NCBI RefSeq assembly: GCF_017115025.1
Contig: NZ_JABXKM010000143.1
Location: 1 to 52,666 of the forward strand
Reading direction: 5' to 3'
From: Nostoc sp. NOS(2021)
GTDB lineage: Bacteria; Cyanobacteriota; Cyanobacteriia; Cyanobacteriales; Nostocaceae
DNA: 52,666 bases
This document shows, in pieces, positions 45,501-52,666 of this stretch. Within the stretch, counting starts at the first letter, position 1, and every line of letters begins with the position of its first letter. The notes beneath the pieces were generated by a model that searched no databases, was not told the DNA's origin, and saw only the letters and a program-made list of their open reading frames with translations. A program made the translations under genes and the position numbers.

Positions 45501-46636
45501 TTGCGATCGTGAATATCGGTGCAGGTGCCAATCCATTCCCGGATGCTACCGTCTGCTTCCAGTACGGGGGCGCCACAGACAAAAAAGTGGCGGTAGCTGC
45601 CGTCTTTGCCACGCATCCGGTATTCAGTTTGAAAAAGATTGTGATTTGCCACAGCAGTACTCCAGGCAAGGGCTGTGTGGGTACGGTCATCGGGGTGAAT
45701 CGGATCAAGCCAGCCCCAACCCTCGATTTCATCTGCACTCTGACCTGTGTACGCTAACCAGGTAGGCATTTCACTGCTCACCGCCAGTCCTTCAGGGGTA
45801 GCCACCCAGACAATTTGTGAGCTGGCAGTCACCAGAGAGCGAAATCGTTGTTCGTTCTGTTGCAGAGTTTGTTCTCCTAACTTGCGATCGTGAATATCGG
45901 TGCAGGTGCCAATCCACTCACTGATGCTGCCGTCTTCTGCTAGGACGGGGACACCACAAACAAAAAAGTGGCGGTAGGTGTTGTCTTTGCCACGAATCCG
46001 GTATTCAACTTCATAGTGGCTGCGGTTTCTCACGGCCACATCCCAGACTTTGGCAGTGCGATCGCGATCTTCGGGATGAACGGCATCAATCCAGCCCCCG
46101 TTCTCAGCTTCAGCTAAACTTTGACCTGTATAGGCTATCCAGCTTGCCAGTTCAAAGTAAATTCCTTCTGATGTGCTTACCCAAACAATTTGTGTGGCAG
46201 CTGTCACCAGAGAGCGGTATCGGGCTTCACTCTGTTTCAGGTTTTGTTCAGTATCTTGGCGTTCCTGCTGGGCGCATCGTAAATCGCTGATATCTTCCAC
46301 ACTCGACCAGATTAGTGGCTTCCCATCCTTCTCAATCATCAGTCCAGAAATCCTGACCGGAACTAGATGCCCGTCTTTGTGGATGAACTCCTTCTCATAA
46401 GCCCCGTAGCGACCAGTGTGTTCTAGGTTCTCTAGCATCGCTCGATCGGCTGCGGCATAATTTTCAGGAGTAATCTGCCAGTAGCTGAGATTCAGGGTTT
46501 CCGTAACAGTGCGCCCCAAAATGGCAGCATAAGCGGGGTTGATGTCAATCAGCGTCCCATCTGTTTGGCACAGTACTAGCCCAACGGGACATTGTTCAAA
46601 TAGCTGACGGTTGTATTCATCAAGTTGGCTAGACAT
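42506..46636 (-). CDS. Hybrid sensor histidine kinase with seven PAS domains and two REC domains
   Basis: A 1376-residue cytoplasmic multisensor kinase without membrane segments. PAS domains occupy about 10-125, 132-252, 258-380, 385-505, 512-635, 640-765 and 775-900. Numbers two to five are close copies with the motifs RFRSLVTA, AYTGQS, GWGWxDxxHPDDR and EWIGTCTDIHDRKL. HisKA has His912 in STVSHELRTPLTS; HATPase (about 1000-1125) has an N box and GTGLGLPICK. REC1 (about 1174-1290) has Asp1225. REC2 (about 1298-1376) is short, lacks the TKP lysine, and has Asn in place of the phospho-Asp (DMIIINSIF). It lies 14 bases after the GAF kinase gene and is followed by a CheY-like gene. Confidence 0.93.
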   Translation of the reverse strand: MSSQLDEYNRQLFEQCPVGLVLCQTDGTLIDINPAYAAILGRTVTETLNLSYWQITPENYAAADRAMLENLEHTGRYGAYEKEFIHKDGHLVPVRISGLMIEKDGKPLIWSSVEDISDLRCAQQERQDTEQNLKQSEARYRSLVTAATQIVWVSTSEGIYFELASWIAYTGQSLAEAENGGWIDAVHPEDRDRTAKVWDVAVRNRSHYEVEYRIRGKDNTYRHFFVCGVPVLAEDGSISEWIGTCTDIHDRKLGEQTLQQNEQRFRSLVTASSQIVWVATPEGLAVSSEMPTWLAYTGQSADEIEGWGWLDPIHPDDRTHTALAWSTAVANHNLFQTEYRMRGKDGSYRHFFVCGAPVLEADGSIREWIGTCTDIHDRKLAETENQRTKERYRSLVTATSQMVWTTSSERMVNSEIVGWQAYTGQSEAEMIGWGWLDVMHPDDRAHSAELWSAAVANRSLYQLEYRIRGKDGTYRYFFGNAVPVLEADGSIREWIGTCTDIHDRKLAEQTLQQNEQRFRSLVSAISQLVWGATPEGLGISSEMLTWMAYTGQSEAEVEGWGWIDPIHPDDRAHSAEAWNAAVANRGIHQTEYRLRGKDGTYRYFSACGAPVLEKDGSIREWIGTCTDIHDRKLAEAENQRLMDMLNHSSDAIIVRDMNDKILYWNQGAERLYGWTREFVKDQYIHTFLKSTFPKPLEKLLPEFLRQGTWEGELEHTTRDGRTITVQSRWTLQRNLSGQPCAMLEINTDITARKQVEMALRQLNQELEARVAERTAALQNTLAEAQGLNAILDNLADGLLVADTAGQITHFNPAFLAMYGLTATALKGHYRELPISGLADLVARTQSHPKEVFSAEVALTKERIGQAVATAIFKKTADQEPAACFGSALLIRDVTAEKEIDQMKTDFISTVSHELRTPLTSVLGFASIIQEKLETDVFPMLSTEDRKLQKTIKRIGDNLNIIVSEAERLTSLINDVLDIAKMEAGKVEWQMQPIDPSELLDLATNSTAGLFETNGLELLCEIEPGLPQIVGDRNRLLQVLINLISNAVKFTESGSVICRVKREKEGVCISVIDTGVGITPEDQPKVFEKFRQVGDTLTDKPKGTGLGLPICKQIVDHHGGRIWVESEPGKGSTFSFIIPTTESDRKTTANLNLDALVKQLKEHVITTNPVLNQNRKTILVVDDDANIRELLRQQLETEGYNVWQAKDGVDAIHQIKTARPDLILLDVMMPQINGFDVAAVLKNDPHTADIPIIILSIIENRERGYHIGIDRYLTKPIDTEKLLNEIGSLLYQGTSSKKVLVVDKNASALKTLSDVLQTQGYSVIEASDPQECIYKALSAKPDMIIINSIFSQEADLVKTLRFEKELENVFFIMLSEQ

Positions 46637-46649
46637 GATTAAGGTTTCC

Positions 46650-48626
46650 TTAATGGTCGATGTGGTTAGGATTAGGACAGCTGAACCAAGACAACAAGGT
46701 GGCGTAAAGCTTTAACGAAATTGGGTTACGTTGGAACATCTGGTAAATTTGCTCTGGTGATGCAGCGCCAAGGTTTGGACTCTGCTCTGAAAGTCGCTGA
46801 ATCAGTTGATTATGGCGGATTAGTAGATCAGTTGGTTTGAGCATTGGAGTTGTTGAGGAAATGAAGCCGTCTGCATCGGGACTGGGGGATGATTCGGTTG
46901 TGGAAGAGGCGTGAGCCATCTTCGGGTCAGAGATCGGGAAATTGTGATTTTCAACAGCGTCCACCACTGAACAATTCACTGGAATCTGAATCCAGAATTC
47001 TGTCCCTTCACCTGGGCTAGAACGACACTTGAGAAATCCCAGGTGTCTGTTCACAATAATTTGGTAACTGATTGCCATGCCTAATCCGGTTCCCTTGCCA
47101 ATTTCTTTCGTGGTGAAGAAGGGATCGTAGATGCGTCCGATGACATCCTCCTTAATGCCTGGGCCGTTATCGGCAATGCGAATCACCACAAACTGGTTGT
47201 CGAGGATTTCAGTCCGAATGGTGATTTGGGCAGTCGGGGAGGATATTTCTTCATTGCCCATTCCCTCCTCTAGAGCATCAATGGCATTTGCCAGGATGTT
47301 CATAAATACCTGATTTAACTGTCCGGGGTAGCATTCAATCAGAGGAAGTTTGCCATAGTCTTTAATAATTTCAATTGCCGGACGGCGAACATCTACTTTC
47401 AGGCGATGGTGAAGAATCATCAGCGTCCCATCGATGCCATCGTGGATGTTGACGGCTTTCATTTCGGCTTCGTCATGGCGGGAGAAGTTTTTCAGAGATT
47501 GCACAATTTCCACGATGCGACCTGTGCCCACCTTCATCGAATTCAGCAATTTGGGGAGATCCTCCATGATAAATTCCAGATCGATTTTGTCTAGCTCTGA
47601 TTCCAACTCTGGAGGAGCAACAGGTAGGAATTTCTGATACTCTTGCAGCAGGTGCAACAAGTCATTGGCGTACTCGGCAACATATCTTAAATTGCCGCAA
47701 ATAAAGTTAACCGGGTTGTTGATTTCGTGGGCAACTCCGGCAATGAGTTGCCCTAGACTGGACATTTTTTCGCTTTGGATCAACTGAGTTTGGGCCAATT
47801 GCAATTCTTGGAGAGCTTGCTGAAGCTTCTGTGTCTGGGCTTTTGCCTGGACGGCTGCTTGAGTGCTTTGCTCGTAAAGCATAGCTTTGTCAATAGCGAT
47901 CGCAGTTTGAGAGGCAAAGATACTCACAAGTTTCAGGTGTTCAGCCTTGTATGAGTCAGTTTTGGGCGTTCCAATCGCGATCGCTCCCAGTACCCGCTCC
48001 TTGGCTCGCAACGGTACACAAATCAGGGCGTTAACGTTTTCTTGTCCCTCTAATCGAGGATCGGCTTGCACATCATTGACGAGTTCTGCCCGGTTGGATT
48101 GCACAATGTTGCCAATAATTCCCTTACTTGGTTCCGGCTGACTTTTGTCAAAAAACACTCCAAATTCGGCAATGATTTCAAATGCAGTTGCATCTGGACT
48201 CAGCAGCAGAATCATCCCCGCAGACGATTCAATTAATTGACTCAATTCTTGAAGCACGAGTTGGGCAATCTGTCGCGTATCCAAACTTGTTGTGAGTTTA
48301 GTCGAGATATCCTCAAACAAATCAATTTCCTGGTATCGCTCCAGCAATTCTATAGCGAGTTCTTTCTTCTCAGTTTCCTGCTTTGCCACAAACGAGAGCA
48401 AAGTCGCAAGTAGAGTTGCCTGTTCTTCCCCAACAACCCAACCGATGATTTCTCCTGACACCTCTATTGGATATCGGTTTTTTGCAGTTTGTTCCCCAAT
48501 GCTAATTAGTTTCGTGCCGTCTACCAGTTCAACATCAATAGCCATGTTGAGCTGATAGACTAAGTTCTGAAGCAGAGATGGCAACTCTTTTTTGTTGAGA
48601 ATCTTTCTGAGGTTAACTGCGGACAT
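46650..48626 (-). CDS. GAF-domain sensor histidine kinase
   Basis: From ATG 48626 the protein has 658 residues. An N-terminal region of about 100 residues (NLRKILNKKELPSLLQNLVY) resembles small sensory domains in cyanobacterial kinases. A GAF domain spans about 120-270 (LDTRQIAQLVLQELSQLIES, ALICVPLRAKERVLGAIAIG). A coiled coil precedes HisKA with His300 in AGVAHEINNPVNF. The HATPase has IADNGPGI and GKGTGLGMAIS. It ends with a 100-residue tail of unknown role. The following hybrid kinase gene starts 14 bases after its stop codon, so the cluster forms one operon. Confidence 0.9.
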   Translation of the reverse strand: MSAVNLRKILNKKELPSLLQNLVYQLNMAIDVELVDGTKLISIGEQTAKNRYPIEVSGEIIGWVVGEEQATLLATLLSFVAKQETEKKELAIELLERYQEIDLFEDISTKLTTSLDTRQIAQLVLQELSQLIESSAGMILLLSPDATAFEIIAEFGVFFDKSQPEPSKGIIGNIVQSNRAELVNDVQADPRLEGQENVNALICVPLRAKERVLGAIAIGTPKTDSYKAEHLKLVSIFASQTAIAIDKAMLYEQSTQAAVQAKAQTQKLQQALQELQLAQTQLIQSEKMSSLGQLIAGVAHEINNPVNFICGNLRYVAEYANDLLHLLQEYQKFLPVAPPELESELDKIDLEFIMEDLPKLLNSMKVGTGRIVEIVQSLKNFSRHDEAEMKAVNIHDGIDGTLMILHHRLKVDVRRPAIEIIKDYGKLPLIECYPGQLNQVFMNILANAIDALEEGMGNEEISSPTAQITIRTEILDNQFVVIRIADNGPGIKEDVIGRIYDPFFTTKEIGKGTGLGMAISYQIIVNRHLGFLKCRSSPGEGTEFWIQIPVNCSVVDAVENHNFPISDPKMAHASSTTESSPSPDADGFISSTTPMLKPTDLLIRHNQLIQRLSEQSPNLGAASPEQIYQMFQRNPISLKLYATLLSWFSCPNPNHIDH

Positions 48627-49134
48627 GAAACACCTCATCTAGAGCAGGTTGCAAATTGACCGCATTCGAGCTAACCGAGTTATTACAGCTATTTCCAGGT
48701 AAATAGACCATACCGTAGGGGCACAGCATTGCTGTGCCCCTACAATATATATGGTTCAAATAAATGAAAACTGCTGTAATTTTATCTGCCACCTCTGCCG
48801 CTAAGTCTCCCAAGACAGACATTTTCTCACTTTGTATCAGTTGCGATCGCGCCTGTTGATAAAGCCCTGCATTTTCTAAAGACGCAGCTTCAGCGCCGAG
48901 CAGATTGAGGATTTTGTCGAAATTGCGTATAAATGCTTCCCTAGACTGTTTGATGGCAACGGGGAATTGGTCAGCATAGCGAACTGCCCGATAGACCAAG
49001 ATGCGACCCTCAAAGTAAATCTCTTTGGTGATGAGATAGCTAAGAATCTGAACGGTTTCCTTAGCGTAGCTATGCGTAACCCTTCGGATCAGCACGCTAC
49101 GCCCAGCATCTCCAGAAAAGAGAGGAATTGTCAT
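48613..49134 (-). pseudogene. Sensor kinase fragment padded by interspersed repeats
   Basis: A 173-codon frame contains a kinase-like piece: VAIKQSREAFIRNFDKILNL and QLIQSEKMSVLGDLAAEVAD, the latter similar to the dimerisation segment SQLIQSEKMSSLGQLIAGVAHE-type of the neighbouring kinase but without the histidine. Parts of the frame are made of repeats: a GTAGGGGCACAGCA hairpin (48715-48743) and a GCGTAGCTATGCG-type repeat near 49065-49105. It overlaps the GAF kinase start by 14 bases. It is probably a relic of a kinase gene; translation is uncertain. Confidence 0.5.
48715..48743. repeat. Perfect 14-bp-arm hairpin repeat
   Basis: GTAGGGGCACAGCA and its complement around a single central base. 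This GTAGGGGCA-type palindrome is a common interspersed repeat in cyanobacteria; here it is inside the kinase-fragment reading frame. Confidence 0.85.
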
Positions 49135-49535
49135 AAAAATCTAGTAATATAATAATTTACTAATTAAGACTAGTTTTCCCAAAAAGATTGGCGATATAAC
49201 AGTGAAGTTGAGGGGTAGCAAATACCTTTAAGCTCCTTACCAGAGGCGTTCTTACCTCCGTATAACTCGCTTACTTTTTTATGAGTTCTAGAAAAACTAT
49301 AAATAAAACGTTCATAATTCGAGAAAACCATAGATTTAAATCTATGGTAAATTGATGTTTCTTGTTGCTACTACTCGTAAATTGGGAATCAGCTTTTTTG
49401 AGTATGTAGGTGAGCGCATTTCTGAGACTGGAATAATCCCCTCTCTGGCGAAACATAAATAGTGTACAAAAATCAGCTGCGATCGCAGCTGATTTTTGTA
49501 CTTTTAAAAAATATTTAGGTAAGCGGTAGCTTCAG
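49135..49535. other. Intergenic region with two perfect palindromes
   Basis: No supportable gene. It contains a 22-bp perfect palindrome at 49327-49348 (ACCATAGATTT and complement) and the 38-bp palindrome at 49464-49501. A 61-codon minus-strand frame spans the first palindrome and was rejected. Confidence 0.6.
49464..49501. repeat. 38-bp perfect palindrome centred on a HIP1 site
   Basis: GTACAAAAATCAGCT, then GCGATCGC at the centre, then the exact complement. It lies 35 bases past the end of the hydroxylase gene and could act as a transcript terminator on either strand, since each side ends in a T-rich run. Confidence 0.9.
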
Positions 49536-50036
49536 TTAGATCCGAGAATAGCGAAAACGAAGTCTGAGTAGCCGTAACCAGCGTAACCAGATTTGTGCAG
49601 GTTGTTCAAAGAAGGTAAAAATATCACCGAAACCCAAATTAGTTTTGTGATGGTGTAACCAGTGTCTTTCAGGAGTAGTAATAAATAGAATTTGGCATAG
49701 AATATTTACAGGCTTTGAAGTTTGCCAACCCAGTACACTTATGTGTCTCCACCATACATGAAACTGACCAAGCAGTAATCCAGAGATCACGCCAATGGGA
49801 GAGAAAGACCACAAGACTACTGCTATGAGTACATAAGGCAAAGCTCCCAAGATACCATCTAAAAGAACCTGGGGATTAAAAGTCAAAATAGCGTAGTGGC
49901 GGAAGTCCTTCTTCCAAGAGTGGTGCGTTTTTAAATGAAGGCCACCAAAAACGTGCTCGGGTACGTGGTAAATGAATGTAGATAAAAAATCGCCAAAAAA
50001 CAGTAATAACCAAGCAACAGCGATCGCCTCAAGCAT
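49536..50036 (-). CDS. Sterol desaturase / fatty acid hydroxylase superfamily protein
   Basis: A 166-residue membrane protein with four hydrophobic segments and the histidine boxes of di-iron hydroxylases: HVPEHVFGGLHLKTHH (about 24-39), FHVWWRH (about 93-99), and ERHWLHHHKTN (about 123-133). The expected activity is oxygen-dependent hydroxylation of a lipid or carotenoid. It is shorter than typical members, but the boxes appear complete. A deletion remnant of the same sequence is at 39475-39563. Confidence 0.85.
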   Translation of the reverse strand: MLEAIAVAWLLLFFGDFLSTFIYHVPEHVFGGLHLKTHHSWKKDFRHYAILTFNPQVLLDGILGALPYVLIAVVLWSFSPIGVISGLLLGQFHVWWRHISVLGWQTSKPVNILCQILFITTPERHWLHHHKTNLGFGDIFTFFEQPAQIWLRWLRLLRLRFRYSRI

Positions 50037-50899
50037 TTGTACTCCTCAAGTAAGTTAAGAAAACTCCACAGAAAATATGCAAATATCATGCTGTCGGCGT
50101 AGACACCTGGTTTTTCGCTATGCAAGCAGCACCTGTGGGTCTCATGGGTCTACGCTCCAGTTAATTTGGCTCAGAGTATATGTAATTGGGTCAGTTGCAG
50201 TTTCATGAATCTCCGATCCTTAATGCAGTCAACAGCAACTCCTAATAACCTCCAATTTGACTTCTAGCTCTGGGTTAATGGTCGCAATACATCTAAAAAT
50301 CGATGGGAATACAGTATTTTGCCATAGTTACTACACAATCTTCTTACTAAGGCATACAGCGTAAGCAAAGGTTGAGTTAAAGTTAGTACAAATTTAGGTT
50401 AAGACTTTCTTGAACATTGTTAATTCTAAATTGATTGCAATTAAGCTTCAATTATGAATCTAATCAGAATGATATAAATAAGGATTCTGCCAACATAGCC
50501 TGAGTTATCGAGGTCAAACAATGAGAGGATTTTAGATTTTAGATTTTAGATTTACCCCAGGAATCAAGTCACTAGCTCTGTTATTTAATTTTAGATTTGG
50601 GATTAAATAATTTTGAATCTTCAATTCCATTTTTACAAATTTAAAATCTAAAATTCGGTGAATAAAGCGGGTTTACAATTAATTTGAGATGTGGCAAAAT
50701 TTGAAGGATCTAGAATTAACTAAATGTCATAATAGTCGCCTATCAATCAACAAATCATCGGTAAGGAGCGACGCAATCAGACAAAGACACAGTGATGCGG
50801 AGAATAAATATTTCCCTGTGTGGCGATCGCAGCTGGGTTCACCCGTCTTTTGGTTTATGAAAACTGAACACAATTAATCAAGCTCTGGAGTATAAAAAG
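50037..50899. other. Long intergenic region
   Basis: About 860 bases between divergent genes. Aside from the interspersed element at 50525-50661, I see AT-rich DNA, one HIP1 site near 50823, and no gene. Promoters for the hydroxylase and the HAD gene should lie at its ends. Confidence 0.6.
50525..50661. repeat. Interspersed ~135-bp repeat, copy B
   Basis: Same element as 40023-40160: ATTTTAG heptads at the left, AATCAAGTCACT in the centre and AAATTTAAAATCTAAAATTC at the right. It lacks the nested CTCTACGAGAGG insertion, so it better represents the basic unit. Confidence 0.75.
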
Positions 50900-51601
50900 G
50901 TGATTGACTTCAATCAGTACAAGGCTTTAACTTTCGATTGTTACGGAACCCTGATTGATTGGGAGAACGGCATCTTAGGGGTGCTAAAGCCACTTCTGCT
51001 GGCATATAACACTAATTTGGACGACGAGCAAATTCTGGAACTTTTTGCGGAATTTGAAGCAGAACTCGAAATTGGAGAATATATCAAATATCGAGAAGTT
51101 TTGAAGAGAGTAGTCCAGAAATTTGGTGAGCGATTTGGCTTTGAGCCAACTGCTGAAGAACTAAATTCACTTGCTGATTCGATTCAGCATTGGCTGCCTT
51201 TCCCTGATACAGTTGAGGCACTTAAAGCCTTCAAACAAAAGTTTAAGCTGGTAATTATCTCCAACGTAGATGACGATCTCTTTGCTTTCTCGGCAAAGCA
51301 CTTGGAGGTGGAATTTGACCAGATAATCACAGCACAACAGGCAAAAAGTTACAAACCTTCCTTAAACAACTTCAGAGTGGCTATTGAGAGAATTGATTTG
51401 CCGCTAGAGCAGATATTACACGTTGCGGCTAGTGTATATCACGATATCGTTACAGCCAAATCTCTGGGACTATCAACAGTGTGGGTAAACCGTCGAGCCG
51501 GGCAAAAAGGAGTAGATACCACAGGATCAGCAGTAAGTCAACCTGATTTAGAAGTGCCTGATTTAAAGACTCTCGCCGCTTTGAGTTCACCGAAACAATA
51601 G
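50900..51601 (+). CDS. HAD-superfamily hydrolase (haloacid dehalogenase type II-like)
   Basis: A 233-residue HAD protein. Motif I is FDCYGTLIDWE (nucleophile Asp13, about 12-22), motif II ISNVDDD (about 118), the lysine of motif III lies in AKSYKPS, and motif IV is near HVAASVYHDIVTAK. The helical cap after motif I and the ISN motif match the L-2-haloacid dehalogenase-like subgroup; substrates of most members are unknown. The GTG start at 50900 is preceded by GGAG nine bases away. Single gene. Confidence 0.85.
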   Translation: MIDFNQYKALTFDCYGTLIDWENGILGVLKPLLLAYNTNLDDEQILELFAEFEAELEIGEYIKYREVLKRVVQKFGERFGFEPTAEELNSLADSIQHWLPFPDTVEALKAFKQKFKLVIISNVDDDLFAFSAKHLEVEFDQIITAQQAKSYKPSLNNFRVAIERIDLPLEQILHVAASVYHDIVTAKSLGLSTVWVNRRAGQKGVDTTGSAVSQPDLEVPDLKTLAALSSPKQ

Positions 51602-51784
51602 TGAGCAATAAGTGCTGAGTGCCTAACACTGTTTCGATGAGAATTTGTTGTTAAAAAACGAAACAGGGATTGCAATATAGATTGATTCTGCCTTAATCTG
51701 GAAAAACTACTACGCCAGTTTGACGGCACATTTGCCCTTCTGCCGATAAACTGGTTTAACAAAACACTTTGATAGCCTAAAACG

Positions 51785-52654
51785 ATGAAAGCATCTGCTA
51801 ATTTCGACTTTGAAGACGAGAAATTCAATGCACCGCCTTCTCAAGTCATCCCCTGGTGTCAGATGATTAATCCTCGGTATGGCACAGATGGTATGCAATC
51901 TCACGGTTTGGCGCTTAGGCTAGATAATGCTAATGCTGTCGGCTTTGTACCAGATGAGAATTGGCAGCAAGTGGAGCATGAATTTAGCTCTGGAGTCGAA
52001 ACGGTCTTTATTAGCAGTACTCCACACTTGGTTCTAGTGCGTCGGGGGCCATTGTCTGTCAAAGACCGGGAAAGTGGTCTAAAACTGGGTACGCTCAAAG
52101 AAAATTATGATGCTTTTTTAGCTGACAAACTTAAATTTAAAACCTTTACTCGCTATCTAATTTTTATAGTGGGTGAGAATAAAAAGTTTTTACATGAATC
52201 ACCACTACAACTAACTCTTAATGGTGCCGCCGGAGCGAGTTTCAGCAAAACCTACTGCGAATATCAACAAGGCAAAGTAGTTAGTGGATTCGTCGCTGAA
52301 CTAGAAAAAGCTTATGCTATTTACCGCAAGCAACCTTTGACACCAAAAGGGCCTTTGTTCCACGCTCACGGGATTTTTTGCCCGATAATTGAGTCTGAAG
52401 AAAGAGGTATTGAACCAAATACAGTTCTGGTAGCTTCAACTGTAGACTACAAACATCCGACGGTAGGCACTTTAACAGAATATTTAATTGCTTCCGATTC
52501 TCTTGAGTCTGCAATGATTTGCAAGACTTTTGAAGAATACAAAGATTTTGGCAAGGAACCTGTAAAAGCTGAAACGCCTAAATTGGCAATGGCAGGAGTT
52601 TCCAACTCTTACGTTTATGCTGATGAAGATGATTTTGCTTATCCGCCGTACTAG
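51785..52654 (+). CDS. DUF5895-like cyanobacterial protein
   Basis: A 289-residue protein starting MKASANFDFEDEKFNAPPSQ, followed by VIPWCQMINPRYGTDG, a pattern I associate with DUF5895, a cyanobacterial family of unknown function. Further on it has GLALRLDNANAVGFVP, VRRGPLSVKDRESG and YLIFIVGENKKFLHESPLQL. There is no signal peptide or membrane helix. Members resemble proteins of phage or plasmid origin that may act in DNA metabolism, but this is impression only. The window ends 12 bases after the stop codon. Confidence 0.6.
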   Translation: MKASANFDFEDEKFNAPPSQVIPWCQMINPRYGTDGMQSHGLALRLDNANAVGFVPDENWQQVEHEFSSGVETVFISSTPHLVLVRRGPLSVKDRESGLKLGTLKENYDAFLADKLKFKTFTRYLIFIVGENKKFLHESPLQLTLNGAAGASFSKTYCEYQQGKVVSGFVAELEKAYAIYRKQPLTPKGPLFHAHGIFCPIIESEERGIEPNTVLVASTVDYKHPTVGTLTEYLIASDSLESAMICKTFEEYKDFGKEPVKAETPKLAMAGVSNSYVYADEDDFAYPPY

Positions 52655-52666
52655 GTGGGACTGGGG

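Noticed and set aside
42902..45757. Many 60-100 codon plus-strand frames opposite the large kinase gene
   Set aside because: They repeat in parallel with the duplicated PAS and REC coding regions, which is what antisense shadows do.
49271..49456. 61-codon minus-strand frame
   Set aside because: It spans a perfect palindrome and has no start signal or homology that I can see.

Overview
The window looks like chromosomal DNA of a heterocyst-forming, Nostoc/Anabaena-type cyanobacterium. The evidence is the very frequent HIP1 octamer GCGATCGC, heptad tandem repeats of the STRR type (CCCAATG, ATTCAAA, GTGCTGA, AGTCATT), a psaM photosystem I gene, a valyl-tRNA synthetase carrying the cyanobacterial CAAD membrane domain, and several cyanobacteria-specific conserved genes. 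No rRNA, tRNA or CRISPR array was recognised.

Layout. 0.1-4.4 kb: DCC thiol oxidoreductase, then a drug-efflux-like set (ABC ATPase and permease, MarR regulator, MFS exporter) with a degenerate second copy of the permease 3' end. 4.6-8.4 kb: a 21-bp palindrome-containing repeat array and a complete EfeUOB-type iron uptake operon. 8.4-18.2 kb: recN and a duplicated recN tail, a MITE with target duplication, a VOC protein, an ABC1/UbiB kinase, APS kinase and valS. 18.2-21.8 kb: a frameshifted GxxExxY gene inside inverted repeats, an AmpG-like permease plus amino-sugar-type kinase pair, and a dienelactone hydrolase. 21.8-26.0 kb: a two-gene McrBC-like restriction module (TPR-McrB ATPase and DUF2357/PD-(D/E)XK nuclease) bracketed by about 120-150 bp direct repeats; this is the strongest candidate for an under-described defence system. 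26.2-32.6 kb: ribulose-type FGGY kinase, psaM, TPR and GST genes, a YajQ protein, a MAPEG gene interrupted by an in-frame stop carried by a small inserted repeat, and a DprA/LOG-like protein.

32.6-35.3 kb: an IS200/IS605-type element (TnpB plus a 47-residue ribbon-helix-helix protein) has split a gene encoding an unusual GIY-YIG-PadR fusion. 35.3-39.4 kb: Pta-family DRTGG protein, a possible small RNA with a strong terminator, a flavin reductase-like protein and a pentapeptide repeat protein. 39.5-49.1 kb: a minus-strand two-component signalling cluster: GAF kinase, a giant seven-PAS hybrid kinase and a CheY-like regulator, followed by a duplicated regulator and a chimeric kinase pseudogene made by recombination between a dCache-type sensor and the hybrid kinase. 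49.5-52.7 kb: fatty acid hydroxylase, HAD hydrolase and a DUF5895-like protein.

A recurring theme is genome plasticity: partial gene duplications (permease tail, recN tail, hydroxylase remnant, kinase halves), small repeats inserted into coding sequence, and MITE/IS insertions. All calls come from reading the sequence; no database search was run.
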